Assembly: GCA_020718785.1 (NCBI GenBank) | Contig: DYRK01000153.1 | Coordinates: 3,709-11,361 of the forward strand | DNA from: Desulfatirhabdium butyrativorans | GTDB lineage: Bacteria; Desulfobacterota; Desulfobacteria; Desulfobacterales; DYRK01 | Direction of reading: 5' to 3' | Length of the DNA stretch: 7,653 nucleotides | Shown here: positions 1 through 5,492 of the stretch, piece after piece | Layout of the letters: every line of letters starts with the position of its first letter | Numbering within the stretch: position 1 is the stretch's first letter | Program-made: the position numbers and the translations under genes | Notes under the pieces: generated by a model | Databases searched by the model: none | What the model was told of the DNA's origin: nothing | What the model saw: only the letters and a program-made list of their open reading frames with translations

Positions 1-417
1 AATAAAGAAATGGCTGACCGGACAGTGATACGATTGAAAGAAAAAGGAATCCCGGCATTCGGCTTCTGTTCCGATGCTCCCGGAAAAGGGGCATGGTGTC
101 ATGTGTTTGTCGGTTACTATGGCACTTTCGAATCGGCTCGGAACGCGGCTTCGGAACTGAAAGCACAAAAATTGCTTCATTCTGCCGACGCGGTCAGAAG
201 ACCCTACAGCTTATGGGTAGGGCTTTCAAATTCATCTGATGAGATAAAAAAACTGGAAAAGAAACTGAGTCAAAAAGGATATATTGTCTATGGGATTCCG
301 GGCAGGCAGAATCTTGTCCGTCTGCTGATCGGGGCTTTTGAGACAAAGGAAGAGGCTGAAGGGCTGACCGCAGTATTGGAAAAGCAGGGAATTAAAACAA
401 AAGTGGTGAGACGATAG
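1..417 (+). CDS. SPOR-domain protein, C-terminal part (gene begins before the window)
   Basis: The frame is open from the first base, so this is the end of a longer gene and the ATG at 10 is probably internal. Two SPOR-type units can be seen. The first is cut by the window edge and shows a helix (KEKGIPAFGF), then a strand and helix (HVFVGYYGTFESARNAASEL). The second is complete, from YSLWVG through IGAFETKEEAEGL to the end. SPOR domains (about 70 residues, beta-alpha-beta repeats) bind glycan strands of peptidoglycan that lack stem peptides and usually sit at the periplasmic C-terminus of division or envelope proteins. The missing upstream part would be expected to hold a membrane anchor or an enzyme domain; this is inference. 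The gene ends 27 bases before mobB and may be in the same transcript. Confidence 0.8.
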   Translation, partial: NKEMADRTVIRLKEKGIPAFGFCSDAPGKGAWCHVFVGYYGTFESARNAASELKAQKLLHSADAVRRPYSLWVGLSNSSDEIKKLEKKLSQKGYIVYGIPGRQNLVRLLIGAFETKEEAEGLTAVLEKQGIKTKVVRR

Positions 418-444
418 GAAAACAGTCTCACTTCAGGAGAGAAT

Positions 445-927
445 ATGCCGCCGATTATTTCTGTTGTAGGCAAATCCGGGTCAGGTAAAACTACCCTTAT
501 CGAGAAACTTATTCCCGAAATTAAAAAGCGGGGATACCGGATCGCTATTATAAAACATGCCTTTCATCAATTCGATATAGACAAAGAAGGTAAAGACAGT
601 TGGCGTCACAGAGCCGCAGGCGCAGATACGGTAATTGTGGCTTCGCACGGACGTATCGCTATGGTAAAGAATCATAATTCCGAAAATATAGACAGCATGG
701 AAGCCTATTTTTCGGACATGGATATTGTGATTACCGAAGGCTATAAACGGGAGAGCAAACCCAAGATAGAAGTCTTTCGGGCTGCCGCGCACAAGGAGCC
801 TCTTTGCATCGGCAACAGCGATCTCATTGCTTTAGTGACAGATACGGATGTTGATCCGAATGTGCCGCGGTTCGGTCTGGAAGATATTGAGAAATTGGCA
901 GACTTCATAGAAGAGAAATATCTATGA
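445..927 (+). CDS. mobB: MobB, molybdopterin-guanine dinucleotide biosynthesis adaptor (GTP-binding)
   Basis: The 160-residue product has the usual MobB length and layout. A P-loop (GKSGSGKTT, residues 9-17) comes first, then the family signature K37-H38 followed by D44, D46, GKDS (49-52), R54 and AGAD (58-61). Later comes the segment DIVITEGYK (93-101) followed by PKIEVFR (106-112), also typical. MobB is a cytoplasmic P-loop protein that binds GTP and assists MobA in attaching GMP to molybdopterin to make the bis-MGD cofactor of DMSO-reductase-family enzymes such as formate dehydrogenase and nitrate reductase. The start is set by AGGAGAG at 435-441, four bases upstream of the ATG. The stop overlaps the next gene by ATGA, so the two are probably translationally coupled. 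No mobA or molybdoenzyme gene lies in the window. Confidence 0.93.
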   Translation: MPPIISVVGKSGSGKTTLIEKLIPEIKKRGYRIAIIKHAFHQFDIDKEGKDSWRHRAAGADTVIVASHGRIAMVKNHNSENIDSMEAYFSDMDIVITEGYKRESKPKIEVFRAAAHKEPLCIGNSDLIALVTDTDVDPNVPRFGLEDIEKLADFIEEKYL

Positions 928-1694
928 CCCGCGAAGATGTTATCCGTCTGAAAACATGGTTTGCCGGTTATGCAGCAGGCTATTATATGGATGATCCGAA
1001 TCATAACCGTGCTATCTGTCTGAAAGAAGAACATACGGAACGCGTGTGCGGAAATATTCTCATGCTCGGACGCGAGATAAATCTGTCGGAGCAGGAAATG
1101 CTCATTGCAGAAACCGTGGCTCTGTTTCACGATGTCGGACGGTTTAAGCAATATGCAGACTACGGCACATTCAGAGATATGGCATCGGAAAACCATGCCA
1201 GACTGGGGATTCGTGAAATGTCTCTTCATCGGGTGCTGGATGGCTGCACAAAAGAGGAAAAGCGTATCATTTCAAGGGCTGTTGCCTATCACAACGCTGT
1301 CATGCTTCCGAGTGAAGGAGATGTTTTCATGCGTCTTATCCGCGATGCAGACAAACTCGATATATGGAATGTGGTTACAAGCTATTATGCGGAGCGGGAC
1401 AGACAGCGGAATGTCGCCATAGAACTCGATCTTCCCGACACGCCCGTATGTTCGCAGAATGTCATTGCTCTGCTGAATTCCCGAAAATTCATCCGGATGA
1501 GAGATTTGAAAACACTGGATGACTTCAAACTCATGCAGATCGGCTGGGCTTTTGATCTGAATTTTGCGCCGTCTTTCCGTGAACTCAGACGCCTGAGATA
1601 TATAGAAGAGATCGAAGCAACCCTGCCGAAATCGGAAGCGATATCGGAAGCCGTAAAAAAAGTCATGGATTATGTTGAGTCAAAATGTCTTTGA
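924..1694 (+). CDS. HD-domain metal-dependent phosphohydrolase
   Basis: The 256-residue soluble protein carries the ordered HD-superfamily metal ligands: H37 (EEHTERV), the H69-D70 doublet in ALFHDVGRF, H91 in SENHARLG, H123 in VAYHNAV and D141 in LIRDADKLD. In this family these residues hold one or two divalent metals and hydrolyse phosphate esters, often of nucleotides. No GGDEF, response-regulator or RelA-type synthetase domain is attached, so the substrate cannot be told. The ATG overlaps the mobB stop (ATGA) and lies downstream of the GA-rich GAAGAGAAA inside mobB, which suggests coupled translation. Pairing with mobB might reflect a housekeeping link or only shared transcription. The C-terminal 90 residues are helical and charged with no motif I recognise. 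Confidence 0.85.
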   Translation: MTREDVIRLKTWFAGYAAGYYMDDPNHNRAICLKEEHTERVCGNILMLGREINLSEQEMLIAETVALFHDVGRFKQYADYGTFRDMASENHARLGIREMSLHRVLDGCTKEEKRIISRAVAYHNAVMLPSEGDVFMRLIRDADKLDIWNVVTSYYAERDRQRNVAIELDLPDTPVCSQNVIALLNSRKFIRMRDLKTLDDFKLMQIGWAFDLNFAPSFRELRRLRYIEEIEATLPKSEAISEAVKKVMDYVESKCL

Positions 1695-1738
1695 TTAGCA
1701 GCACTACACGAGATTAACAAAAAAGGAGTTATAGTATT

Positions 1739-2611
1739 ATGAAAGTCGGATTCATCGGCATGGGCATCATGGGGGTTCCCATGTCCAAAAATGTTTTGAA
1801 AGCCGGGAATGAAGTCATGGTTTACAACCGTACCCCCGAAAGAATTGCTCCCGTAACGAAAGCAGGCGCAAAAGCCGTGCAGACTCCCAAAGCAGCGGCA
1901 CAGGGGGCTGATGCGCTTATTCTCATGCTTACGGGACCCGAAGCTGTTGACTCGGTGCTGTTCGGAGAAAACGGCGTGCTTGGCGGAATAAAGCCCGGAA
2001 CGCCGATAATCAATATGAGTACGGTTTCCCCGGCTTATTCCCGGCAATTGAATGAACGGCTTGCCGCAAGTTCAGCAGTGCTGATTGACGCGCCGGTATC
2101 GGGTTCCAAAAAACCGGCAGAAGACGGCACGCTTATTATCCTTGCCGGTGGTCCCAAAGAAAAAGTCAAAGAATTGGAATCGCTGCTTCTGACCATGGGC
2201 AAAAAAGTAGTGTATTGCGGCGAAGCCGGTCAGGGATCGAGTATGAAAATGGCTGTGAATCTCCTGCTGGGCATTATGATGGAGGGATTCTGCGAAGCGG
2301 TGAATTTCGGACAGCGATGCGGACTTGTCACAGAAACTCTGCTGGAAGCATTTCTTGCCGGCCCGCTGAGTTGCGGACTGTTCAATCTCAAAGCCGAGAT
2401 GCTTAAAAACGACGATTTTCCGCCCCAGTTTCCGCTCAGACATATCACCAAAGACCTGCGCTTTGTTCTTCAGACCGCAGATGAAAACGGCGCGGCTATT
2501 CCTATAGGTTCCAGCCTGTTCCAGCTTTTCAGGTTAGCCTCCGGGCAGCATTGGGGAGATATGGACTTTGCAGTAGTCAAGAAAATTCTGGAAGCAATGA
2601 GTGACAGATAA
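1739..2611 (+). CDS. Beta-hydroxyacid dehydrogenase, glyoxylate/succinic-semialdehyde reductase type
   Basis: The 290-residue protein matches the 3-hydroxyisobutyrate dehydrogenase family along its whole length. The Rossmann motif GMGIMG is at residues 7-12. The segment YNRT (29-32) places R31 and T32 where this family usually reads the NADPH 2'-phosphate. The substrate signature DAPVSGS is at 118-124 (S122 and G123 bind substrate), and G163-x-G-x-x-x-K170-x-x-x-N174 provides the catalytic lysine. The C-terminal half is the helical dimerisation domain with K238-D239. Enzymes with this pattern reduce glyoxylate or succinic semialdehyde in the cytoplasm and can remove reactive aldehydes; other short beta-hydroxyacids are possible substrates. 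The start is set by AAGGAG at 1723-1728. The 44-base gap after the HD gene leaves co-transcription possible. Confidence 0.88.
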   Translation: MKVGFIGMGIMGVPMSKNVLKAGNEVMVYNRTPERIAPVTKAGAKAVQTPKAAAQGADALILMLTGPEAVDSVLFGENGVLGGIKPGTPIINMSTVSPAYSRQLNERLAASSAVLIDAPVSGSKKPAEDGTLIILAGGPKEKVKELESLLLTMGKKVVYCGEAGQGSSMKMAVNLLLGIMMEGFCEAVNFGQRCGLVTETLLEAFLAGPLSCGLFNLKAEMLKNDDFPPQFPLRHITKDLRFVLQTADENGAAIPIGSSLFQLFRLASGQHWGDMDFAVVKKILEAMSDR

Positions 2612-2635
2612 ACTAATGTCATTATGCCGGGTGTG

Positions 2636-2684
2636 CAGAGCCTGATATTTATCGGACAGCGCCAAACAGCGGGGTCAGGCTCTG
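2636..2684. repeat. Inverted repeat, 10-bp perfect arms with a 29-base loop
   Basis: CAGAGCCTGA at 2636-2645 pairs perfectly with TCAGGCTCTG at 2675-2684. The element starts 24 bases after the reductase stop. It has no T-run on either side, so it is a poor classical terminator, although it could slow transcription or protect the mRNA 3' end. The loop is GC-rich and contains two CAGCG-like units. The arms resemble short dispersed intergenic repeats, but only a genome-wide search would show whether copies exist. Confidence 0.6.
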
Positions 2685-2728
2685 CTACTGACCGATGATG
2701 AAATTGCGATTGTGGAAGGAGGAAGGAA

Positions 2729-2998
2729 ATGAATGCTGTCAGAATAAAGCAGACTGTAACACATGAGGGAATTATTATTCCTTTAAATAAAGTTCGGAAA
2801 TTCAAGGGAAAACAGGTAGAAATTATCATTATATCGGATTCGGATACTGAAACATCGGAAACAGCCGAAACTAAATCACTTAAAAAAAATCTTTCAATTA
2901 TATTTGAAAAATACAACGACGTAAAACCCTTTAAAAATATAGATCCGCCGGATTGGGAAAAGGAAATACGAAATGAGTGGCAGAATTCTGCTGGATAG
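2729..2998 (+). CDS. VapB-like antitoxin of a PIN-domain toxin-antitoxin pair
   Basis: The product is 89 residues, a normal antitoxin length. The N-terminal half (VTHEGIIIPLNKVRKFKGKQ, then VEIIII) is a beta-rich segment like those of small DNA-binding or dimerising antitoxins. The C-terminal tail IDPPDWEKEIRNEW (about 72-85) matches the conserved W-x-x-x-I-R-x-E-W tail found in antitoxins encoded directly before PIN toxins, where it wraps around the toxin. A strong AAGGAGG (2716-2722) fixes the start. The 3' end overlaps a PIN-toxin start at 2973 by 26 bases, the usual coupled arrangement. The partner is truncated here, so this antitoxin is probably an orphan that may still repress its own promoter or neutralise related toxins elsewhere; this is inference. 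Confidence 0.75.
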   Translation: MNAVRIKQTVTHEGIIIPLNKVRKFKGKQVEIIIISDSDTETSETAETKSLKKNLSIIFEKYNDVKPFKNIDPPDWEKEIRNEWQNSAG

Positions 2999-3128
2999 CA
3001 ACATCATTATCTATTTGTCAAAAGGCGAATTAGACAGAAATAGGGTGGGCATGAAATGCCCACCGCTTTATCTTCAAAAAAAACTGGACTGGGCATTTCA
3101 TGCCGATTCAACTATCAGTTGCTTTTAA
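2973..3128 (+). pseudogene. vapC: Truncated VapC-type PIN-domain toxin, only the N-terminus remains
   Basis: Reading from the ATG at 2973, the first ~22 residues (MSGRILLDSNIIIYLSKGEL) are a textbook PIN-domain start, with D8 as the first metal-binding acidic residue of the ribonuclease site. From about residue 23 the frame enters the palindromic repeat at 3044, and it stops at codon 52 after unrelated residues. PIN toxins are normally 120-140 residues and need three or four acidic residues; the other acids and the whole remaining fold are absent. No continuation is recognisable in the 150 bases after the repeat. The start overlaps the antitoxin gene by 26 bases, which supports this having been a working vapBC operon. 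A 51-residue fusion peptide could still be translated but should have no nuclease activity. Confidence 0.8.
3044..3104. repeat. Pair of GAA/TTC-loop palindromes separated by an A8 tract
   Basis: The first palindrome (3044-3064) has a perfect 9-bp stem, left arm GGTGGGCAT, with loop GAA. The second (3091-3104) carries the same GGGCAT core in inverse orientation, with loop TTC. Between them lies a run of eight A at 3076-3083. Read on the minus strand, the second hairpin is followed within seven bases by T8, so it could end transcription coming from galE and the STAS-like gene. The left palindrome abuts the broken vapC reading frame, which points to the element as the breakpoint of that gene. 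Confidence 0.7.
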
Positions 3129-3278
3129 CCATAGTCTTATCATAAAGGCAGACAGAACTAATGATTCCACTATAACGATTCCCAATATCAAAAAACTAAT
3201 AGGATACCATAATAATAGAATTATAGTATAAAAAAAATTATCAAAAATTTCTTTTAATATGCCGATATCAAAGTCAGT
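3108..3278 (-). other. Open hydrophobic stretch directly after the STAS-like gene, same frame, no start codon
   Basis: After the TAA of the STAS-like gene the same minus-strand frame stays open for 56 codons. It would encode a peptide with a clear membrane-like core (residues about 15-50, for example TIILLLWYPISFLILGIVIV). No ATG, GTG or TTG lies at a sensible position with a ribosome binding site. The DNA is very AT-rich, and T-rich strands give Phe, Leu and Ile by chance, so this may be non-coding. It may also be the remnant of a small membrane-protein gene cut by the palindromes at 3044-3104, whose edge supplies its stop codon. There is no other gene between 3129 and 3278. Confidence 0.25.
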
Positions 3279-3689
3279 TTATACCTGCAAATATTTAGAA
3301 ACTGCCTTTACAGCCTCTTCTTTTGATTTGACTATCAACAAGTCAAAACTGAAACCCGCACCCGCCTGCGTCCATCTCTTAGCCGATAACTGTGTTACAG
3401 GAAGTTCCGAATCAATAGTAACAATTGCACGCAGCCCCGCCTTTGCATAGCCGGGGAACAGACTGTTTTCAATCCATTTCTGATTTTCTTCCAGCACAAC
3501 ACCCTTTGCCTTTGAGACATCTATTACAATAATTTTTGCTCCTTTGCGAACCTCTTCCAACTGTCGTTCACAGCACTCCCGGACAATATTCTGGTCAAAC
3601 AGATTTTTCCATAAAACATATATGACCCCGTTTTCAGGTTTATAATTGACCTTCACATAGCCCTCTTTCATATAGATCGTGCTGCTCAT
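3279..3689 (-). CDS. Small STAS/SpoIIAA-like domain protein
   Basis: The 136-residue soluble protein has no signal peptide or membrane segment. Its pattern fits the SpoIIAA-like/STAS fold: an N-terminal beta hairpin (VKVNYKPENGVIYVLWKN, about 13-30), a helix with ERQLEEVRKG, a strand KIIVIDVS (about 52-59), a helix-loop region WIENSLFPGYAKAGLR, a strand AIVTIDS (about 88-94), and a closing helix EEAVKAVSKYL. Such domains usually bind partner proteins or small ligands rather than catalyse reactions; I see no catalytic motif. The start is supported by a GGGGGAG site at 3692-3698. It begins 30 bases after the galE stop, so it is probably the second gene of a galE transcript. The family assignment is from overall pattern only. 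Confidence 0.55.
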   Translation of the reverse strand: MSSTIYMKEGYVKVNYKPENGVIYVLWKNLFDQNIVRECCERQLEEVRKGAKIIVIDVSKAKGVVLEENQKWIENSLFPGYAKAGLRAIVTIDSELPVTQLSAKRWTQAGAGFSFDLLIVKSKEEAVKAVSKYLQV

Positions 3690-3719
3690 GGCTCCCCCGC
3701 TTCTTTGTAGCTGTTCAGA

Positions 3720-4697
3720 TTAAAAGTCATAACCATCCGGATGTGCAGAATGCCACTTCCACGCACTTTCGATAATGTCTCTCAAATGGGGATAGCGAGG
3801 CGTCCAGCCCAATTCCTCCCGGATATGGCTGCTGTCGGCAATGAGAATATCCGGGTCTCCGGAACGCCGGGGCCCGATTTCGACAGGAATCGGATGCCCG
3901 GTGATTTCACGAGCGGTACTAACAACTTCCATAATGCTGCAGCCCTTGCCGTTGCCGAGATTATAGCTTCTGCTTCCTTTATCTAAGGCATTCAGCGCGA
4001 GAATATGAGACTGGGCAATATCTGTGACATGGATATAGTCACGGATACAGGTTCCGTCCGGCGTTTTATAGTCATTCCCGAAAACCGTGAGTTTATCGCG
4101 TCTGCCCTGTGCCACCTGCAAAACAATGGGAATGAGATGAAGTTCCGGCTCATGATGTTCGCCTCTTTCTTCGCTTGCCCCTGCTGCATTGAAATAACGC
4201 AGCGAGGCATATCGCAGCCCGTAAATTTTCTCAAACCAGTGCAGATACCGTTCAATGATATATTTTGACTCGCCGTAAGGACTTCCCGGAACAATCCGCT
4301 CCGTGGCTTTGATAGGAATCTGCTCCGGCGAGTCAAAGAGATTGGCGGAAGACGAGAGAATAAACTTCCGCACACCGTGACTAATTGCTGATTCCAATAA
4401 ATTCAATGCGTTCAACACATTATCCCGCAGATACAGAAAAGGCTTATGCATGGATTCGCCAACGAGCGTATGAGAAGCAAAGTGCATGACCGCATCAATA
4501 TCATATTGCTCAAACAGGGAATCAACAATAATCGTGTCTTTCAGGTCGCCTTTGAGAAACAGTGCATCGGGATGGACAGCCTGTCTATGCCCCTGACAAA
4601 GATTGTCAAGCACAATGACAGATTCCCCTGCCATGACAAGTTGTTCTACGGCAACGCTGCCGATATAGCCCGCGCCGCCTGTCACCAGAATATTCAT
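3720..4697 (-). CDS. galE: UDP-glucose 4-epimerase (extended SDR family)
   Basis: The 325-residue protein is the normal GalE length. The NAD-binding motif TGGAGYIG is at residues 6-13. The catalytic serine region SSSAN is at 115-119 (S117 likely), and Y141-GES-K145 is the YxxxK pair. Further family marks are RYFNAAGA (167-174), GTCIRDYIHVTDIA (215-228) and the sugar-binding PRRSGDPD (276-283). It interconverts UDP-glucose and UDP-galactose in the cytoplasm, supplying galactose for envelope polysaccharides. One deviation is NLFD where many GalE proteins have AVYG after the serine. The start is fixed by AAAGGAG (plus-strand 4705-4711), seven bases away. That ribosome binding site is also one copy of the direct repeat flanking the element at 4706-4826, so the upstream neighbour of galE was probably displaced by insertion. 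Confidence 0.93.
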   Translation of the reverse strand: MNILVTGGAGYIGSVAVEQLVMAGESVIVLDNLCQGHRQAVHPDALFLKGDLKDTIIVDSLFEQYDIDAVMHFASHTLVGESMHKPFLYLRDNVLNALNLLESAISHGVRKFILSSSANLFDSPEQIPIKATERIVPGSPYGESKYIIERYLHWFEKIYGLRYASLRYFNAAGASEERGEHHEPELHLIPIVLQVAQGRRDKLTVFGNDYKTPDGTCIRDYIHVTDIAQSHILALNALDKGSRSYNLGNGKGCSIMEVVSTAREITGHPIPVEIGPRRSGDPDILIADSSHIREELGWTPRYPHLRDIIESAWKWHSAHPDGYDF

Positions 4698-4705
4698 CGC
4701 CTTAC

Positions 4706-4826
4706 TCCTTTGAGAAGTGGGGACACGACGGCGGCGTGTCCCTACAAATATGAGGTTTTTTTTAAATTCAGCAGAATTCGGAAGGACACGCCGCCGGCGT
4801 GTCCCTACGCATGTTATCCTTTGAGA
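4706..4826. mobile_element. MITE-like palindromic element with a 10-bp target duplication
   Basis: Two GC-rich palindromes, 4720-4742 (arm GGGACACG, 7-base loop) and 4784-4804 (arm GGACACGCCG, 1-base centre), lie in tandem with a T8 tract (4756-4763) between them. The outer ends are near-inverted repeats: GTGGGGACACG at 4717-4727 and GTAGGGACACG read inward from 4808. Immediately outside, TCCTTTGAGA occurs at both 4706-4715 and 4817-4826, as expected for a target-site duplication. No transposase is encoded, so the element would depend on one supplied elsewhere. Its left flank is the galE ribosome binding site, so the insertion kept galE translatable. Alternatively the repeat is coincidental and this is a dispersed structured spacer. 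Confidence 0.65.
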
Positions 4827-4903
4827 GAAAATTTATCTGCAATGACGTTGTAATAGGCATTTTCCGAAACAGAACCCCAATGTTGACGCCTTTCTTTTGC
4901 CGG
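4814..4903 (-). pseudogene. C-terminal remnant of an unidentified gene formerly upstream of galE
   Basis: Directly after the haem-binding gene stop, and in the same frame, 29 codons remain open and read like ordinary protein (for example RRQHWGSVSENAYYNVIADK). They end in a TAA supplied by the edge of the element at 4716-4816. If that element and one copy of its 10-bp flanking repeat are removed, the frame continues for three more codons (V-R-R) and stops at a TGA overlapping the galE ATG as ATGA, the usual join of two operon genes. I therefore read this as the tail of a lost gene once coupled to galE. I do not recognise its family. Chance openness of 29 codons is not rare, so the restored ATGA junction is the main support. 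Confidence 0.5.
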
Positions 4904-5347
4904 TCAGGATTGATTCGTCGCCCATTTTCTTATCAGTTCTTTTTCCGAATCTGACAGCCGGGCATTCGGATGAGCCAGTCTGTAAATAAACAAAGGCATC
5001 TCATTTTCCGATACTTCCTTCCAGATTTTGCCTTTCAAATGCTCCTGACCTTTTGCAGACAGATTATTCCACACAGAAAAATTCATATATTCTCTGCCTT
5101 TGCTGACATCGCCGACAAGAAACCACGATACAGGCGCAATATTGCCGTACCAGGGCCATTTTGTTTCATTGGAATGGCAGTCGTAGCACGAGCGTCTGAG
5201 AATCTGATAAAGGTCCGAAGCTACAGAGATTTCGGCGGTCACCGGCGGATTTGTTTTTTCAACCGGAACAAACTGAATCGCAATTCCTGTCACCGCCGCG
5301 GCAATAAATCCCGTCATCACGATTTTTTTCAGCTTTTTCATATCCAT
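4904..5347 (-). CDS. Haem-binding-domain c-type cytochrome
   Basis: The 147-residue protein begins with a positively charged segment and hydrophobic helix (KKLKK, then about residues 9-28), a signal peptide or membrane anchor. One haem c motif CYDCH follows at 54-58, running into SNETKWPWYGNIAPVSW (59-75), the signature of the haem-binding domain family. M117 in ENEMP is the probable distal haem ligand, and HPNARLSDSEKELIRKW closes the fold. Length and layout are complete for the family. It would sit in the periplasm, membrane-tethered or free, and carry electrons or sense redox state. An AAAGG site lies six bases before the ATG; a second ATG two codons later is a possible alternative. The next gene upstream on this strand also encodes a monoheme cytochrome, now interrupted. 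Confidence 0.85.
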   Translation of the reverse strand: MDMKKLKKIVMTGFIAAAVTGIAIQFVPVEKTNPPVTAEISVASDLYQILRRSCYDCHSNETKWPWYGNIAPVSWFLVGDVSKGREYMNFSVWNNLSAKGQEHLKGKIWKEVSENEMPLFIYRLAHPNARLSDSEKELIRKWATNQS

Positions 5348-5396
5348 GAAAAGCCTTTCGGATAAGCAAGAAACCTTAAAGACTTATAACTTTTTA

Positions 5397-5458
5397 CGGT
5401 GGAACAGGCATTTCTGCCTGTTCATGAAAAAGGTCAGACAGAAATGTCTGACCCACCG
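5397..5458. repeat. Composite cruciform: two 9-bp hairpins inside a 6-bp outer stem
   Basis: Hairpin one (5402-5423) has arm GAACAGGCA with loop TTTC. Hairpin two (5432-5453) has arm GGTCAGACA with loop GAAA. Both stems are perfect 9-mers with 4-base loops, in opposite loop orientation, and they are separated by an A5 tract. The flanks CGGTGG (5397-5402) and CCACCG (5453-5458) can pair to close both into a three-way junction, competing with the outermost base pair of each hairpin. The element fills the space between the haem-binding gene and the interrupted cytochrome gene. The flanking stretch 5348-5396 holds nothing else I can recognise. Confidence 0.75.
5427..5453 (-). terminator. Possible rho-independent terminator after the interrupted cytochrome gene
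   Basis: Read on the minus strand, the perfect 9-bp hairpin 5432-5453 is followed immediately by five T (plus-strand A at 5427-5431). This is the layout of an intrinsic terminator 40 bases after the stop of the interrupted cytochrome gene. The T-run is short, so efficiency may be low. The hairpin is also part of the composite repeat. Confidence 0.4.
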
Positions 5459-5492
5459 AATGTTATAATTCGTTATGGTCGGTCGCTTACTG

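Noticed and set aside
2646..2732. Open frame ending in QALLLTDDEIAIVEGGRK with an ATGA overlap to the antitoxin start
   Set aside because: It has no start codon, begins after a stop inside the inverted repeat, and is only 28 codons. The overlap follows from the purine-rich ribosome binding site before the ATG and is likely chance.
5384..5468. TTATAA on both sides of the composite cruciform as a target duplication
   Set aside because: Six AT-only bases, themselves palindromic, at uneven distances from the element (7 and 4 bases) are too weak to support an insertion claim.
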